Part shown: in pieces, positions 17,656 through 25,408 of the stretch
How positions within the stretch are numbered: the first letter of the stretch is position 1
How the letters are laid out: each line of letters opens with the position of its first letter
Source: Mucispirillum schaedleri ASF457
GTDB taxonomy: Bacteria; Chrysiogenota; Deferribacteres; Deferribacterales; Mucispirillaceae
DNA length: 64,000 nucleotides
Direction: 5' to 3'
Assembly (NCBI RefSeq): GCF_000487995.2
Contig: NZ_CP097562.1
Location: 1,547,001-1,611,000 of the forward strand
Made by a program: the position numbers and the translations under genes
Notes under the pieces: model-generated
Told to the model about the DNA's origin: nothing
Seen by the model: the letters and a program-made list of their open reading frames with translations, nothing else
Database searches by the model: none

Positions 17656-19314
17656 CTATTTATCTCTTTTAAATATTGCTCCATCACCGGCACTTGATAC
17701 ACCTTTTGCATATTTTGCTAAGTAACCGCTTGCAGCTTTTGGTGCTGGTGCAGTAAAGTCTGCACGCCTTTTTTCAAGCTCTTCATTACTTACTTCTAAA
17801 TGAATGCGTCTTTCTGGTATATTAATAGTTATTTTATCATCATCTTTTACAAGAGCAATCATGCCGCCTTCTGCTGCTTCTGGAGAAATATGACCAACAC
17901 ATGGCCCTCTTGTGCCGCCAGAAAATCTGCCGTCAGTAATCAATGCAACCTTAGTAAGACCAAGACCCATAATGGCAGCAGTTGGAGCAAGCATTTCTCT
18001 CATACCAGGTCCGCCTTTTGGACCTTCATAGCGGATGACTACTATATCACCATTTTTTATAACACCGCCCATAATTGCTGCCATTGCATCTTCTTCAGAG
18101 TTAAATGTTTTTGCTGTGCCGGTAAATATCATCATATCAGGCTGAACTGCACTTTGTTTAATGACAGAGCCACCGGGAGCAATATTTCCACGAAGCACTG
18201 CAATACCACCCTCTTTATGATATGGGTTATCTACTGGACGGATAATATCTTCATCATAGTTTTCTGCTGCTTTGCATATTTCTTTCACAGTCATACCGCT
18301 TACAGTAATATTATCTTCTAAATGGTTTTCAAGGGATTTCATAACAGCAGGGACACCGCCTGCAAATTCAAAATCTTCCATAAAATATTTGCCACCGGGT
18401 AGAAGACTTGTAATATGTGGTGTTTCTTTTGATAAAACATCAAAAGAATCTAAATTTAAATTAATTCCTGCTTCGTAAGCAATAGCAGGAAGATGAAGTG
18501 TAGTATTTGTTGAGCCGCCAAGAGCTAAATCTGCTTTAATAGCATTTCTAAATGCTTTTTCATTCATAATATCAAGTGGCTTAATATCTTCTTTAACAAG
18601 AGAAACAAGGCGGACACCAGAATCAAAAGCTATCCTGCGTTTTTTTGCCATACCAGCCATAGCTGTTGCACACCCCGGCATACTCATACCCATAACTTCT
18701 GTTAAGCATGCCATAGTATTAGCAGTAAAAAGACCCTGACATGCACCTTCACCAGGGCATGCTGTCATTTCCATATTAGTAATTTCATCTTCATCTATTT
18801 CACCAGTGGCAGCTTTTGATGCAGCTTCAAAAGAATCAGTAATAAAATCACGCCTTTTCATACGGTAGTTGCCACTCATCATAGGGCCTGCTGTTACAAA
18901 TATAGATGGCACATTAAGCCTTGCTGCAGCCATAAGCATTCCCGGAGTAATTTTATCGCAGTTAGTAATAAAAAGCACACCATCAAGGGAGTGAGCATTT
19001 ACAACACATTCTATAATATCAGCAATAGCATCACGGCTTGGCAGGCTGTAACGCATGCCAGAGTGTCCCATAGATATACCGTCACAGACACCCGGAACAC
19101 TGAATATAAAAGCCTGACCGCCACCTGTATGAATGCCTTTTTCTGCAAACCTTTCAAGTATTCTCATACCGGAATGGCCGGGAATAAGGTCTGTAAAACT
19201 TGAGCATATACCAATAAATGGTGCATCCATTTGGTTTTTAGAAACACCAGTGCCATATATTAATGCTCTGTTTGGTGCACGCTGGCACCCTTTTTTTATA
19301 ATATCACTTCTCAT
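17656..19314 (-). CDS. ilvD: Dihydroxy-acid dehydratase
   Basis: 552 residues. Fe-S cluster cysteines lie in [10 protein letters not shown] and [18 protein letters not shown]. The conserved C-terminal region has [22 protein letters not shown]. It dehydrates dihydroxyacids to 2-keto acids, the third common step of branched-chain synthesis. First gene of the ilv cluster; the listed ATG gives [20 protein letters not shown], a normal N-terminus. No leader peptide rich in Ile/Leu/Val and no T-box was recognised upstream. Confidence 0.97.
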   Translation of the reverse strand: MRSDIIKKGCQRAPNRALIYGTGVSKNQMDAPFIGICSSFTDLIPGHSGMRILERFAEKGIHTGGGQAFIFSVPGVCDGISMGHSGMRYSLPSRDAIADIIECVVNAHSLDGVLFITNCDKITPGMLMAAARLNVPSIFVTAGPMMSGNYRMKRRDFITDSFEAASKAATGEIDEDEITNMEMTACPGEGACQGLFTANTMACLTEVMGMSMPGCATAMAGMAKKRRIAFDSGVRLVSLVKEDIKPLDIMNEKAFRNAIKADLALGGSTNTTLHLPAIAYEAGINLNLDSFDVLSKETPHITSLLPGGKYFMEDFEFAGGVPAVMKSLENHLEDNITVSGMTVKEICKAAENYDEDIIRPVDNPYHKEGGIAVLRGNIAPGGSVIKQSAVQPDMMIFTGTAKTFNSEEDAMAAIMGGVIKNGDIVVIRYEGPKGGPGMREMLAPTAAIMGLGLTKVALITDGRFSGGTRGPCVGHISPEAAEGGMIALVKDDDKITINIPERRIHLEVSNEELEKRRADFTAPAPKAASGYLAKYAKGVSSAGDGAIFKRDK

Positions 19315-19640
19315 ATTATTACCCTTGTATATTCACTTAAAAATTTAAATAATTAATTAAGTTATCACTATAATTTTAATTTAGCAATTACTTTTTTAAA
19401 TTTTTTGAGTATGTGTAAAATCTAAAAACGATTGTAAAAAAAATGAATCAATAAAAAAGCGGTTGTTAAAAAAATGGACTTCCAAAAAAACTTTAAAAAA
19501 TATACAGAAGGAGCCTTAAAAAGCAGTAAGTAAAACATTCTTTTATTTATTGCTTATCAACATTTTATCAGACTGAATAAAAAAAATAAACTTGAATACA
19601 AACTACAAGTTTGGTCTGCCAGATTAATTTATAAAAATAA

Positions 19641-19670
19641 CTGGCTTACCCCCAAATTTTTAAACTATGC
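19641..19670 (+). mobile_element. Possible decayed end of the IS3-type element
   Basis: GGCTTACCCCCAAATTTTTA followed by AACTATGC resembles the orfB-side end of the IS at 3907 (ACTTACCCAAAAATTTTGAA then CTAAGCC) with several mismatches. No transposase sequence adjoins it, so this is weak. Confidence 0.3.
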
Positions 19671-19782
19671 TTAAAAAAGCTATTATTAATAAAATATGTA
19701 ATAATCATGTTATTAATTAATATGTATATGCAAAATATATTAAAGTATCCTGCCACCGCACATCTCAAGAATCAAAGTTTTT

Positions 19783-19931
19783 GTTATTTCATTCCTTATG
19801 CTCCAATTCCTTAAACATTCGCTGTTTTTTCTCCACTGCCACTGCAACTCGCTTCGCTCAGACAATCAGCTGGCAAATCGTTTCACAAAAACAGCTCATA
19901 AGAAATTAAGTCGCAAAGAGAATGAAATAAC
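19783..19931. repeat. Imperfect ~150-bp inverted-repeat element
   Basis: GTTATTTCATTC (19783-19794) is exactly inverted at 19920-19931, and GCTGTTTTT (19821-19829) is inverted at 19887-19895. The intervening arms are 26 and 24 bp and partly alike (CTTATG, TTAA). The centre contains CTCGCTTCGCTCAG. It has no coding frame and could be a MITE-like or extragenic palindromic element distinct from the main repeat family. Confidence 0.6.
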
Positions 19932-20058
19932 ATGGGGCATCCTTTAAAAGCGGATATTAAGACATATTAATATATACTAATTTTTAAGGTCTATTTTAAT
20001 TCTAGTAAATATGTTGTTTTAATTATTATATAGTTATAAGTATTATTACAAATAACGC

Positions 20059-20084
20059 TTGACATCCCCCCCCCGTGATATAGT
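20059..20084 (+). promoter_or_regulatory. Candidate promoter with nine-C spacer (phase-variable?)
   Basis: TTGACA (20059-20064) and TATAGT (20079-20084) flank a 14-bp spacer of which nine bases are a C run (20066-20074). AGGAGG at 20099-20104 and ATG 20113 follow directly. Spacer length would change with slippage in the C run; about three more C would give the 17-bp optimum. A -10 placed further right (TAGAGA) would have 19-bp spacing. Confidence 0.6.
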
Positions 20085-20112
20085 AGAGAAAATTTTTTAG
20101 GAGGCATAACTT

Positions 20113-20514
20113 ATGTTTGCAAATTTTATTCACCCTGTAACTGGTGAAAAAAGACAAGTTAAAATAGGGCTGAGTTGGACTCTATTCTTTTTTGGTGAAT
20201 TTTTTGGAATTCCATTTTTTATTAGAAAAATGTATTCATTGGGTATAATTATATGTGTACTGAATATAGTTCATATCATAATATCATTTGTAGATGATTA
20301 TTATCAAACAAAATTTTTAGTTCCATTAAGTTATGGAGAGATTGGTTTGTTATTCGTGTTGTTATTTCAGGGCAATAAAATGACTGCACAATATTATTTA
20401 AAGCAAGGTTTCAGAATTGAAAATGATGATGAACTTGTAAAGAAACAAGTAAAAATTGCATGGAAATTTACTGACGATGTATTTGTAGAAAATAATTTGA
20501 AGGAAGAAAAGTAA
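20113..20514 (+). CDS. Small membrane protein, DUF2628-like
   Basis: 133 residues. The N-terminus NFIHPVTGEKRQVKIGLSWT then LFFFGEFFGIPFF resembles DUF2628/TM2-type proteins, where a short soluble tag is followed by a hydrophobic block starting with a W-T-xx-FFG motif. Hydrophobic segments span roughly residues 25-40, 45-62 and 70-90, with a charged C-terminal tail. AGGAGG precedes the ATG. The stop overlaps the next start by 1 bp (TAATG), so it is co-translated with the Mrr-like nuclease. Function unknown. Confidence 0.6.
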   Translation: MFANFIHPVTGEKRQVKIGLSWTLFFFGEFFGIPFFIRKMYSLGIIICVLNIVHIIISFVDDYYQTKFLVPLSYGEIGLLFVLLFQGNKMTAQYYLKQGFRIENDDELVKKQVKIAWKFTDDVFVENNLKEEK

Positions 20515-21533
20515 TGAAATATTATTTACACAGAATATCTTATGAACGGGAAGTGTCATATCCTTTACTTGATAATGGTTTGTTATCTATTGGGTGGTCT
20601 GATTTCAGCAATAGAGAATTTATTGATAAAACAAGATTGGAAAGTATGCCTTATTTGGACAAATGCTTTCAAAAAGAATGGAACTATAAACCTAAAAACA
20701 GATATTGCTTATACAGATTTATTGCTGAAATGGATAAAGGGGATATAGTTATCGTTCCTAAATATCAGTCATTTGATGTTTATGAAATTTTAGAAAAAGC
20801 AGTTCCAGTTTCTGAAATAAATTTACCAGATAATTTACATACCACTAACAATAAAGAGATAATTTTTAAGAATAATCTGCTTTATATAGATGATGATGTA
20901 GTTGATTTAGGTTTTATAATCAAAGTTAAAAAGATAGCGCAAAATATTCCAAGAAATGACTATGCAGATTCCGCATTAACTGCCAGAATGAAAATGTTCC
21001 AAACTAATGCGGATATTACAGATTTAAAAGAAAGCATAAATAAAGCTGTTTGGTCATTTAAAAATAACAAGCCTATAAATTTAAGGTCAGAAATATTATA
21101 TAAAACAAAAGACACTGTGCTTGATACTATAAAAACAAGCTTAAACCCTGATAAACTGGAATACCTTATAAAATGGTATTGTGAAAAAACTGGAGCATCT
21201 TCTGTTGATATTCCAGCAAAAAATTATGAAGATAAAAAAGGCGATGTTGATATTATTGCAACATTTGAAAATATAAAATTGATTTTATATATACAAGCCA
21301 AATTTCATGAAAAGGAAACAGATAACTGGGCAATAGAGCAGATAAGTGATTATTATGAAAATATATCCATTAGTAATGATGGGTATTCCCGCACAGCATG
21401 GGTAATCACAACGGCAGATAAATATAGTAAAGAAGCATTAGAAAAAGCTGCCGAAAAAAATATAACACTTATTACAGGCAGAGAGTTTGCAGAAATGCTT
21501 TTAGATGTGGGTTTTAGTGGTATGAATATATAA
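20514..21533 (+). CDS. Mrr-type restriction endonuclease-like protein
   Basis: 339 residues. The C-terminal ~140 residues show the Mrr/PD-(D/E)xK layout: LEYLIKWYCEKTGASSVDI, then KKGDVDIIATFE (Asp about 244-246) and ILYIQAKFH (Gln-x-Lys about 262-264), a variant of the GxD...QxK core. The N-terminal ~150 residues (YYLHRISYEREVSYPLLDNG and MDKGDIVIVPKY) look like an EVE/PUA-like or McrB-type modified-base reader, but I cannot assign it firmly. Such proteins cut modified or foreign DNA without a partner methylase. It is translationally coupled to the membrane protein before it and followed 17 bp later by a lipoprotein. Expression may be set by the poly-C promoter. Confidence 0.75.
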   Translation: MKYYLHRISYEREVSYPLLDNGLLSIGWSDFSNREFIDKTRLESMPYLDKCFQKEWNYKPKNRYCLYRFIAEMDKGDIVIVPKYQSFDVYEILEKAVPVSEINLPDNLHTTNNKEIIFKNNLLYIDDDVVDLGFIIKVKKIAQNIPRNDYADSALTARMKMFQTNADITDLKESINKAVWSFKNNKPINLRSEILYKTKDTVLDTIKTSLNPDKLEYLIKWYCEKTGASSVDIPAKNYEDKKGDVDIIATFENIKLILYIQAKFHEKETDNWAIEQISDYYENISISNDGYSRTAWVITTADKYSKEALEKAAEKNITLITGREFAEMLLDVGFSGMNI

Positions 21534-21550
21534 ATATAAGGGGATTAAAT

Positions 21551-21970
21551 ATGAAAAAAATATTATTAAGTATATTTATGATAATAGTTACAGCAGGTTG
21601 TTTTGACAAAACACCAACTTGCAGTGATGAACTAGTAACAAATCAAGTCATCAAACTTTATAGAGATTATTCTATAAAAGAAATTACTAACAAAGAAGCA
21701 GAACTTAAATTTGCAAACTTAATGTTAGGAGGAGATAAAGAAGAAATTAACAAAGAATTTGCAAATATGATTAATGAAATAAAAACTATGAAAATGACTA
21801 TAGAACATATTAGGACAATAAGTATTGATAAATCTGTAAATAAGCACAGCTGTCTAGGAACATTAAAATATCAATTAGAAGGTGAAAGCAGCAGTGAAGA
21901 AATAAGTTACTCATTTCAGCCTACTGATGATAAAAAAAATATATGGGTTCAAATTGATGATATAAAATAA
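21551..21970 (+). CDS. Small lipoprotein of unknown function
   Basis: 139 residues with a lipoprotein signal ending IVTAGC (Cys17). The mature part is helical and Lys/Glu-rich with two further Cys (about residues 24 and 101) that could form a disulfide. No domain is recognised. AGGGG lies 7-8 nt before the ATG. It is the last gene of the Mrr cassette before the hairpin at 22000. Confidence 0.7.
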   Translation: MKKILLSIFMIIVTAGCFDKTPTCSDELVTNQVIKLYRDYSIKEITNKEAELKFANLMLGGDKEEINKEFANMINEIKTMKMTIEHIRTISIDKSVNKHSCLGTLKYQLEGESSSEEISYSFQPTDDKKNIWVQIDDIK

Positions 21971-21999
21971 TATAAGGATAATTTACTTTCTATAATAAC

Positions 22000-22032
22000 A
22001 CACAGCTGGTTGAATATTTTATCCAGCTGTGT
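22000..22032. terminator. Bidirectional hairpin between lipoprotein gene and purine permease
   Basis: ACACAGCTGG pairs with CCAGCTGTGT around a 13-nt loop, between two convergent genes. Flanking T-runs are short on both strands. Confidence 0.65.
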
Positions 22033-22051
22033 ATTAATCTTATTATAATTC

Positions 22052-23344
22052 TTATGCAAAAATTTCTTTCAGTATAAATATGATAGAAAGCACAAGCATA
22101 GTTTTTGATATTTCTTTATATCTGCCTGTGCCTGCTTTAATTATTACATAAGCTAATATAGAAAGCTCAATACCCATAGCTATATTATATGTAAGCGGTG
22201 TCATTATAACAGCGATAACGGCAGGTGCAAGCTCTGTCCAGTCTTTAAAATTGATTTTTTCAACAACAGAAAACATTAATATACCTACAAAAATTAATGC
22301 AGGAGCAGTTGCAGCACTTGGCACTATTTGTATTAAGGGAGAGAAAAACATAGCAAATATAAATAAAAGCCCTATGATAACAGCAGTTAAACCAGTTCTG
22401 CCGCCAGATTCTACCCCTGTAATACTTTCAATATATGCTCCAACTGTGCTTACACCAAAAATACTGCCAGCTGTTGAGCCAAGTGCATCTGCCATAAATG
22501 CTTTTTTAGCTCTTAACATATTGCCTTTTTCATCTACAAAGCCGGCACGCTGTGCAACACCCATTAATGTGCCAATTGTATCAAATACTGCCATAAAAAG
22601 CATAGTAAATACAGCCATTAAAAAATTTGAATTTAATATATTTGAAAAATCCATCTGAAAAAATACAGGTGCAGCAGATGGCGGAACAGAAACTATCCCA
22701 TCAGGCATTTTTGTAAGCCCTAATGGTATGCTGATTATTGTTACAACAACAATGCTTATTAATATTGCACCAGTTACCTTTCTTATATGAAGTATTATCA
22801 TAAGCAGAAGACCAAATATAGAAAGAAGCATATTTATATTGTGGAAATCTCCATAAGTTACAAGTGTTGCATCATTATTAACTATGATGCCTGCACTTTG
22901 CAGACCTATAAACATTAAAAATATTCCAATACCTGCAGGTATCCCCATTTTTAAAGAAATAGGGATAGCATCCATAATTAATTCCCTTATTCTTCCCACT
23001 GTAATAAATATAAAAAGAACACCAACAATAAAAACAGCAGCCAAACCTTCCTGCCATGAAAGCCCCATAGATTTAACTATTACAAATGCAAAAAATACAT
23101 TTGATGTCATACTTGTTGCAAGACCGATAGGATAGTTTGCATATAGTCCCATTAATATACTTGCAAAAGCAGCAGCTAAACATGTAGCTGTAATTAAAGC
23201 ATCTCTAGGCATACCAGAATTTGACAGTATATCAGGATTTACAAAAATAATATAACTCATAGTCATAAATGTTGTAAGACCTGCAATGATTTCTCTTTTT
23301 ACAGTGCTGCCTGAAAAAGTTATGCCAAAAAACTTATCTAACAT
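22052..23344 (-). CDS. NCS2-family purine permease (AzgA/PbuG-like)
   Basis: 430 residues from ATG 23344 (MLDKFFGITFSGSTVKREII), which has AAGGGG 6 nt upstream. A longer frame from 23377 adds 11 residues without a better ribosome site. It has many transmembrane helices and the signatures GLTTFMTMSYIIFVNPDIL, GLYANYPIGLATSMTSNVFF and STVGAYIESITGVESGGRTG typical of the hypoxanthine/guanine/adenine branch. It would import purines by proton symport. Purine uptake sits sensibly in a genome that also has allE, though the genes are 8 kb apart. Confidence 0.9.
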   Translation of the reverse strand: MLDKFFGITFSGSTVKREIIAGLTTFMTMSYIIFVNPDILSNSGMPRDALITATCLAAAFASILMGLYANYPIGLATSMTSNVFFAFVIVKSMGLSWQEGLAAVFIVGVLFIFITVGRIRELIMDAIPISLKMGIPAGIGIFLMFIGLQSAGIIVNNDATLVTYGDFHNINMLLSIFGLLLMIILHIRKVTGAILISIVVVTIISIPLGLTKMPDGIVSVPPSAAPVFFQMDFSNILNSNFLMAVFTMLFMAVFDTIGTLMGVAQRAGFVDEKGNMLRAKKAFMADALGSTAGSIFGVSTVGAYIESITGVESGGRTGLTAVIIGLLFIFAMFFSPLIQIVPSAATAPALIFVGILMFSVVEKINFKDWTELAPAVIAVIMTPLTYNIAMGIELSILAYVIIKAGTGRYKEISKTMLVLSIIFILKEIFA

Positions 23345-23548
23345 AAATACCCCTTGAAAAAAATTATATAATCTCATAAGAATTCAGCACACATTATAAC
23401 TATGCAGAATACTTTTATATTTGATAAATATGGTTAAATATCGCATATTTTTTAAATTTTACTTGTATTTAACCACATATTTTATATAGTATAATACTTT
23501 AATTTATAATATATATTTTTGCAATAAATTCTTAAATTCAGGTATTAC

Positions 23549-25399
23549 ATGAAAAAGACAGCTTTTATTTTATTAATAATTTTTGCTTTTTACTATAAAA
23601 GTTTTGCAGCAGCTGCTATAATAAAATCAGAAATAGATATTAATCTTAATATGATTAAAGGAAGTATTACTATAACTTCCACAAAAGCAGAAACTGTTAC
23701 AGTATCACTTTATCATGATATGCAGCTTTTAAGCAGTGATAAAAGAGTAAAATATAATAAAAACCGTAACGAATACACTATAAGCCTTGATGGCTTATCT
23801 CCTGTAATATTATCATACATTAAAAACATTACTGATACATCAGATACTATCAGCAAAGATTTTATTTCAATATATTCAAGCATTGTGCCAGCAGTTACAA
23901 ATATTGAAAATGCTGAGCTTTATATTAATATACCTGAAAATTTTCAGGGGCTTGCAAGCCAGTTTGTAACATTTAATAAAAACGAAAATACAATGCTTTT
24001 TACATATAATTCTCTGCCAGAAAATATATATTTTGCAGCTTCAAGTAACTATATTGTCAAAAAAATAACACAAAATCATATTGATATATATACACTTTTA
24101 TTTAAAGAGCATGAAAATTTAAGCTATAAACTTCTCCAAAAAGCAGCCTATTATATTGAAATATATGAAAACCTGTTTGTATCACACTTTCCATATCATA
24201 ATTTTATTGTAGTAGAAGATGTAAACCCTTACGGTCATGCACTTGCTTCTATGGCAGTATTTGGCTCATCTATTATTGATAAAGATTTTGTTGCAGAACG
24301 CTCGCTGGGTCATGAAGTGCTGCACCAGTGGTTTGGGGCAGCTATTGAAAGCAGCATGGCAGATGGCAACTTTTTAGAAGCGATTACCACATATTTTTCT
24401 GATTATTTCTATGAAAAAGATGACAGAATTAAATACAGAAAAGATATATTGATAAAATATCAGGCTTATGCAGCAGCAAAAAGTTTCCCTTTAAAAGAGT
24501 TTATATATAATGCTGGCAAAAAAGAGCAGTCTATAGGTTACGGCAAAGGGCTTATGGTGCTGCATATGGCTAAAAACAAAGCAGGTGATGATGCTTTTAT
24601 GGCTGGCATTAGAAAATTTATAAATGATAAGCTTTATTCAACTGCATCTTGGAAAGATTTACTTTCATATATTGGTATGGATAATGATTTTTATACAAAC
24701 TGGATATTAAGTAAAGATAATATTATCCTTGCAGTAAATAATGTTTCTTTTCAAAATAAGATACTTTCTTTTAACTTAATCAGAAAAGGCGGGGAAGATG
24801 AGATAAATATTCCATTTACCCATATTTCAGAAAACAATGCTGTAACTGGTAAATTTAAAATAAAAACAGGTGTAAACCAAATAGTATATAACTTAAAATC
24901 TGATAATGATACATTTATAATAGATGATAGGTATGATTTAATGCGGGCATTATATCCTGCAGAAATCATCCCGTCATTTGATTATCTTTTTGGTGCTGAT
25001 GAAATATTATTTGCAGGTAATAAAAATGAGGATAATACATTCAGAGAAATATTTCCTAACATATCAGAAGCTATCCATATTAGAAAACTAAGCCTGCACC
25101 ATTTAAAAGACAGAAATGTTATTATATCTATGGAAAACACTGTTCCGCAGACTGTGGCAGAGCTTTTAAAAAGCACACTGACTTTTACTTTTGAGATAAG
25201 TAATACTACATATAAAGTAGTGAGAAACCCATATTCTCAAGGGGATAAGTTTATTATGTTTTCTTTTAATAACACAAAAGAAAGCCTGAATAAGCTTGCC
25301 CATTACGGCTCTTATTCTTATATAGCACTTAATAAAAATCAAGTAACTGCAAAAGAAAAAAATACTACGCCAAATGGAATAAAAATATTTGGCAGATAG
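23549..25399 (+). CDS. Secreted M1-like zinc peptidase, divergent
   Basis: 616 residues with a signal peptide (residues 1-20, YYKSFAA). The gluzincin site HEVLHQWFG is at about 255-263 with a third ligand candidate Glu277 in NFLEAITTYF, one residue nearer than in LTA4H-type M1 enzymes. The GxMEN exopeptidase motif is replaced by YGHALASM, so aminopeptidase activity is doubtful. After a helical region (LMVLHMAKNKAGDDAFMAGI) comes a beta domain (about 395-480) and an alpha/beta tail to 616. The segment from about residue 330 on is clearly related to the N-terminal half of the next gene product, 9 bp downstream. Periplasmic or outer-membrane location is inferred. Confidence 0.75.
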   Translation: MKKTAFILLIIFAFYYKSFAAAAIIKSEIDINLNMIKGSITITSTKAETVTVSLYHDMQLLSSDKRVKYNKNRNEYTISLDGLSPVILSYIKNITDTSDTISKDFISIYSSIVPAVTNIENAELYINIPENFQGLASQFVTFNKNENTMLFTYNSLPENIYFAASSNYIVKKITQNHIDIYTLLFKEHENLSYKLLQKAAYYIEIYENLFVSHFPYHNFIVVEDVNPYGHALASMAVFGSSIIDKDFVAERSLGHEVLHQWFGAAIESSMADGNFLEAITTYFSDYFYEKDDRIKYRKDILIKYQAYAAAKSFPLKEFIYNAGKKEQSIGYGKGLMVLHMAKNKAGDDAFMAGIRKFINDKLYSTASWKDLLSYIGMDNDFYTNWILSKDNIILAVNNVSFQNKILSFNLIRKGGEDEINIPFTHISENNAVTGKFKIKTGVNQIVYNLKSDNDTFIIDDRYDLMRALYPAEIIPSFDYLFGADEILFAGNKNEDNTFREIFPNISEAIHIRKLSLHHLKDRNVIISMENTVPQTVAELLKSTLTFTFEISNTTYKVVRNPYSQGDKFIMFSFNNTKESLNKLAHYGSYSYIALNKNQVTAKEKNTTPNGIKIFGR

Positions 25400-25408
25400 A
25401 GGAATATA

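Larger units (their letters stand above)
19315..20058. other. Intergenic region upstream of ilvD and the Mrr cassette
   Basis: About 740 bp without a supported gene. The first ~100 bp should carry the ilvD promoter (minus strand). A 19-codon frame at about 19474-19533 is too short to support. A possible decayed IS end is at 19641-19670 and an imperfect inverted-repeat element at 19783-19931. Confidence 0.5.

Noticed and set aside
17800-18321. Plus-strand open frame opposite ilvD
   Set aside because: Composition is Cys/Phe/His-rich with no recognisable domain; it is the shadow of a well-conserved gene.
19474-19533. Nineteen-codon frame on plus strand as leader peptide
   Set aside because: It is on the opposite strand to ilvD, has no Leu/Val/Ile run and no attenuator hairpins.
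19315-19560. T-box or attenuator upstream of ilvD
   Set aside because: I could not find a T-box consensus, a specifier loop or a terminator/antiterminator pair on the minus strand.
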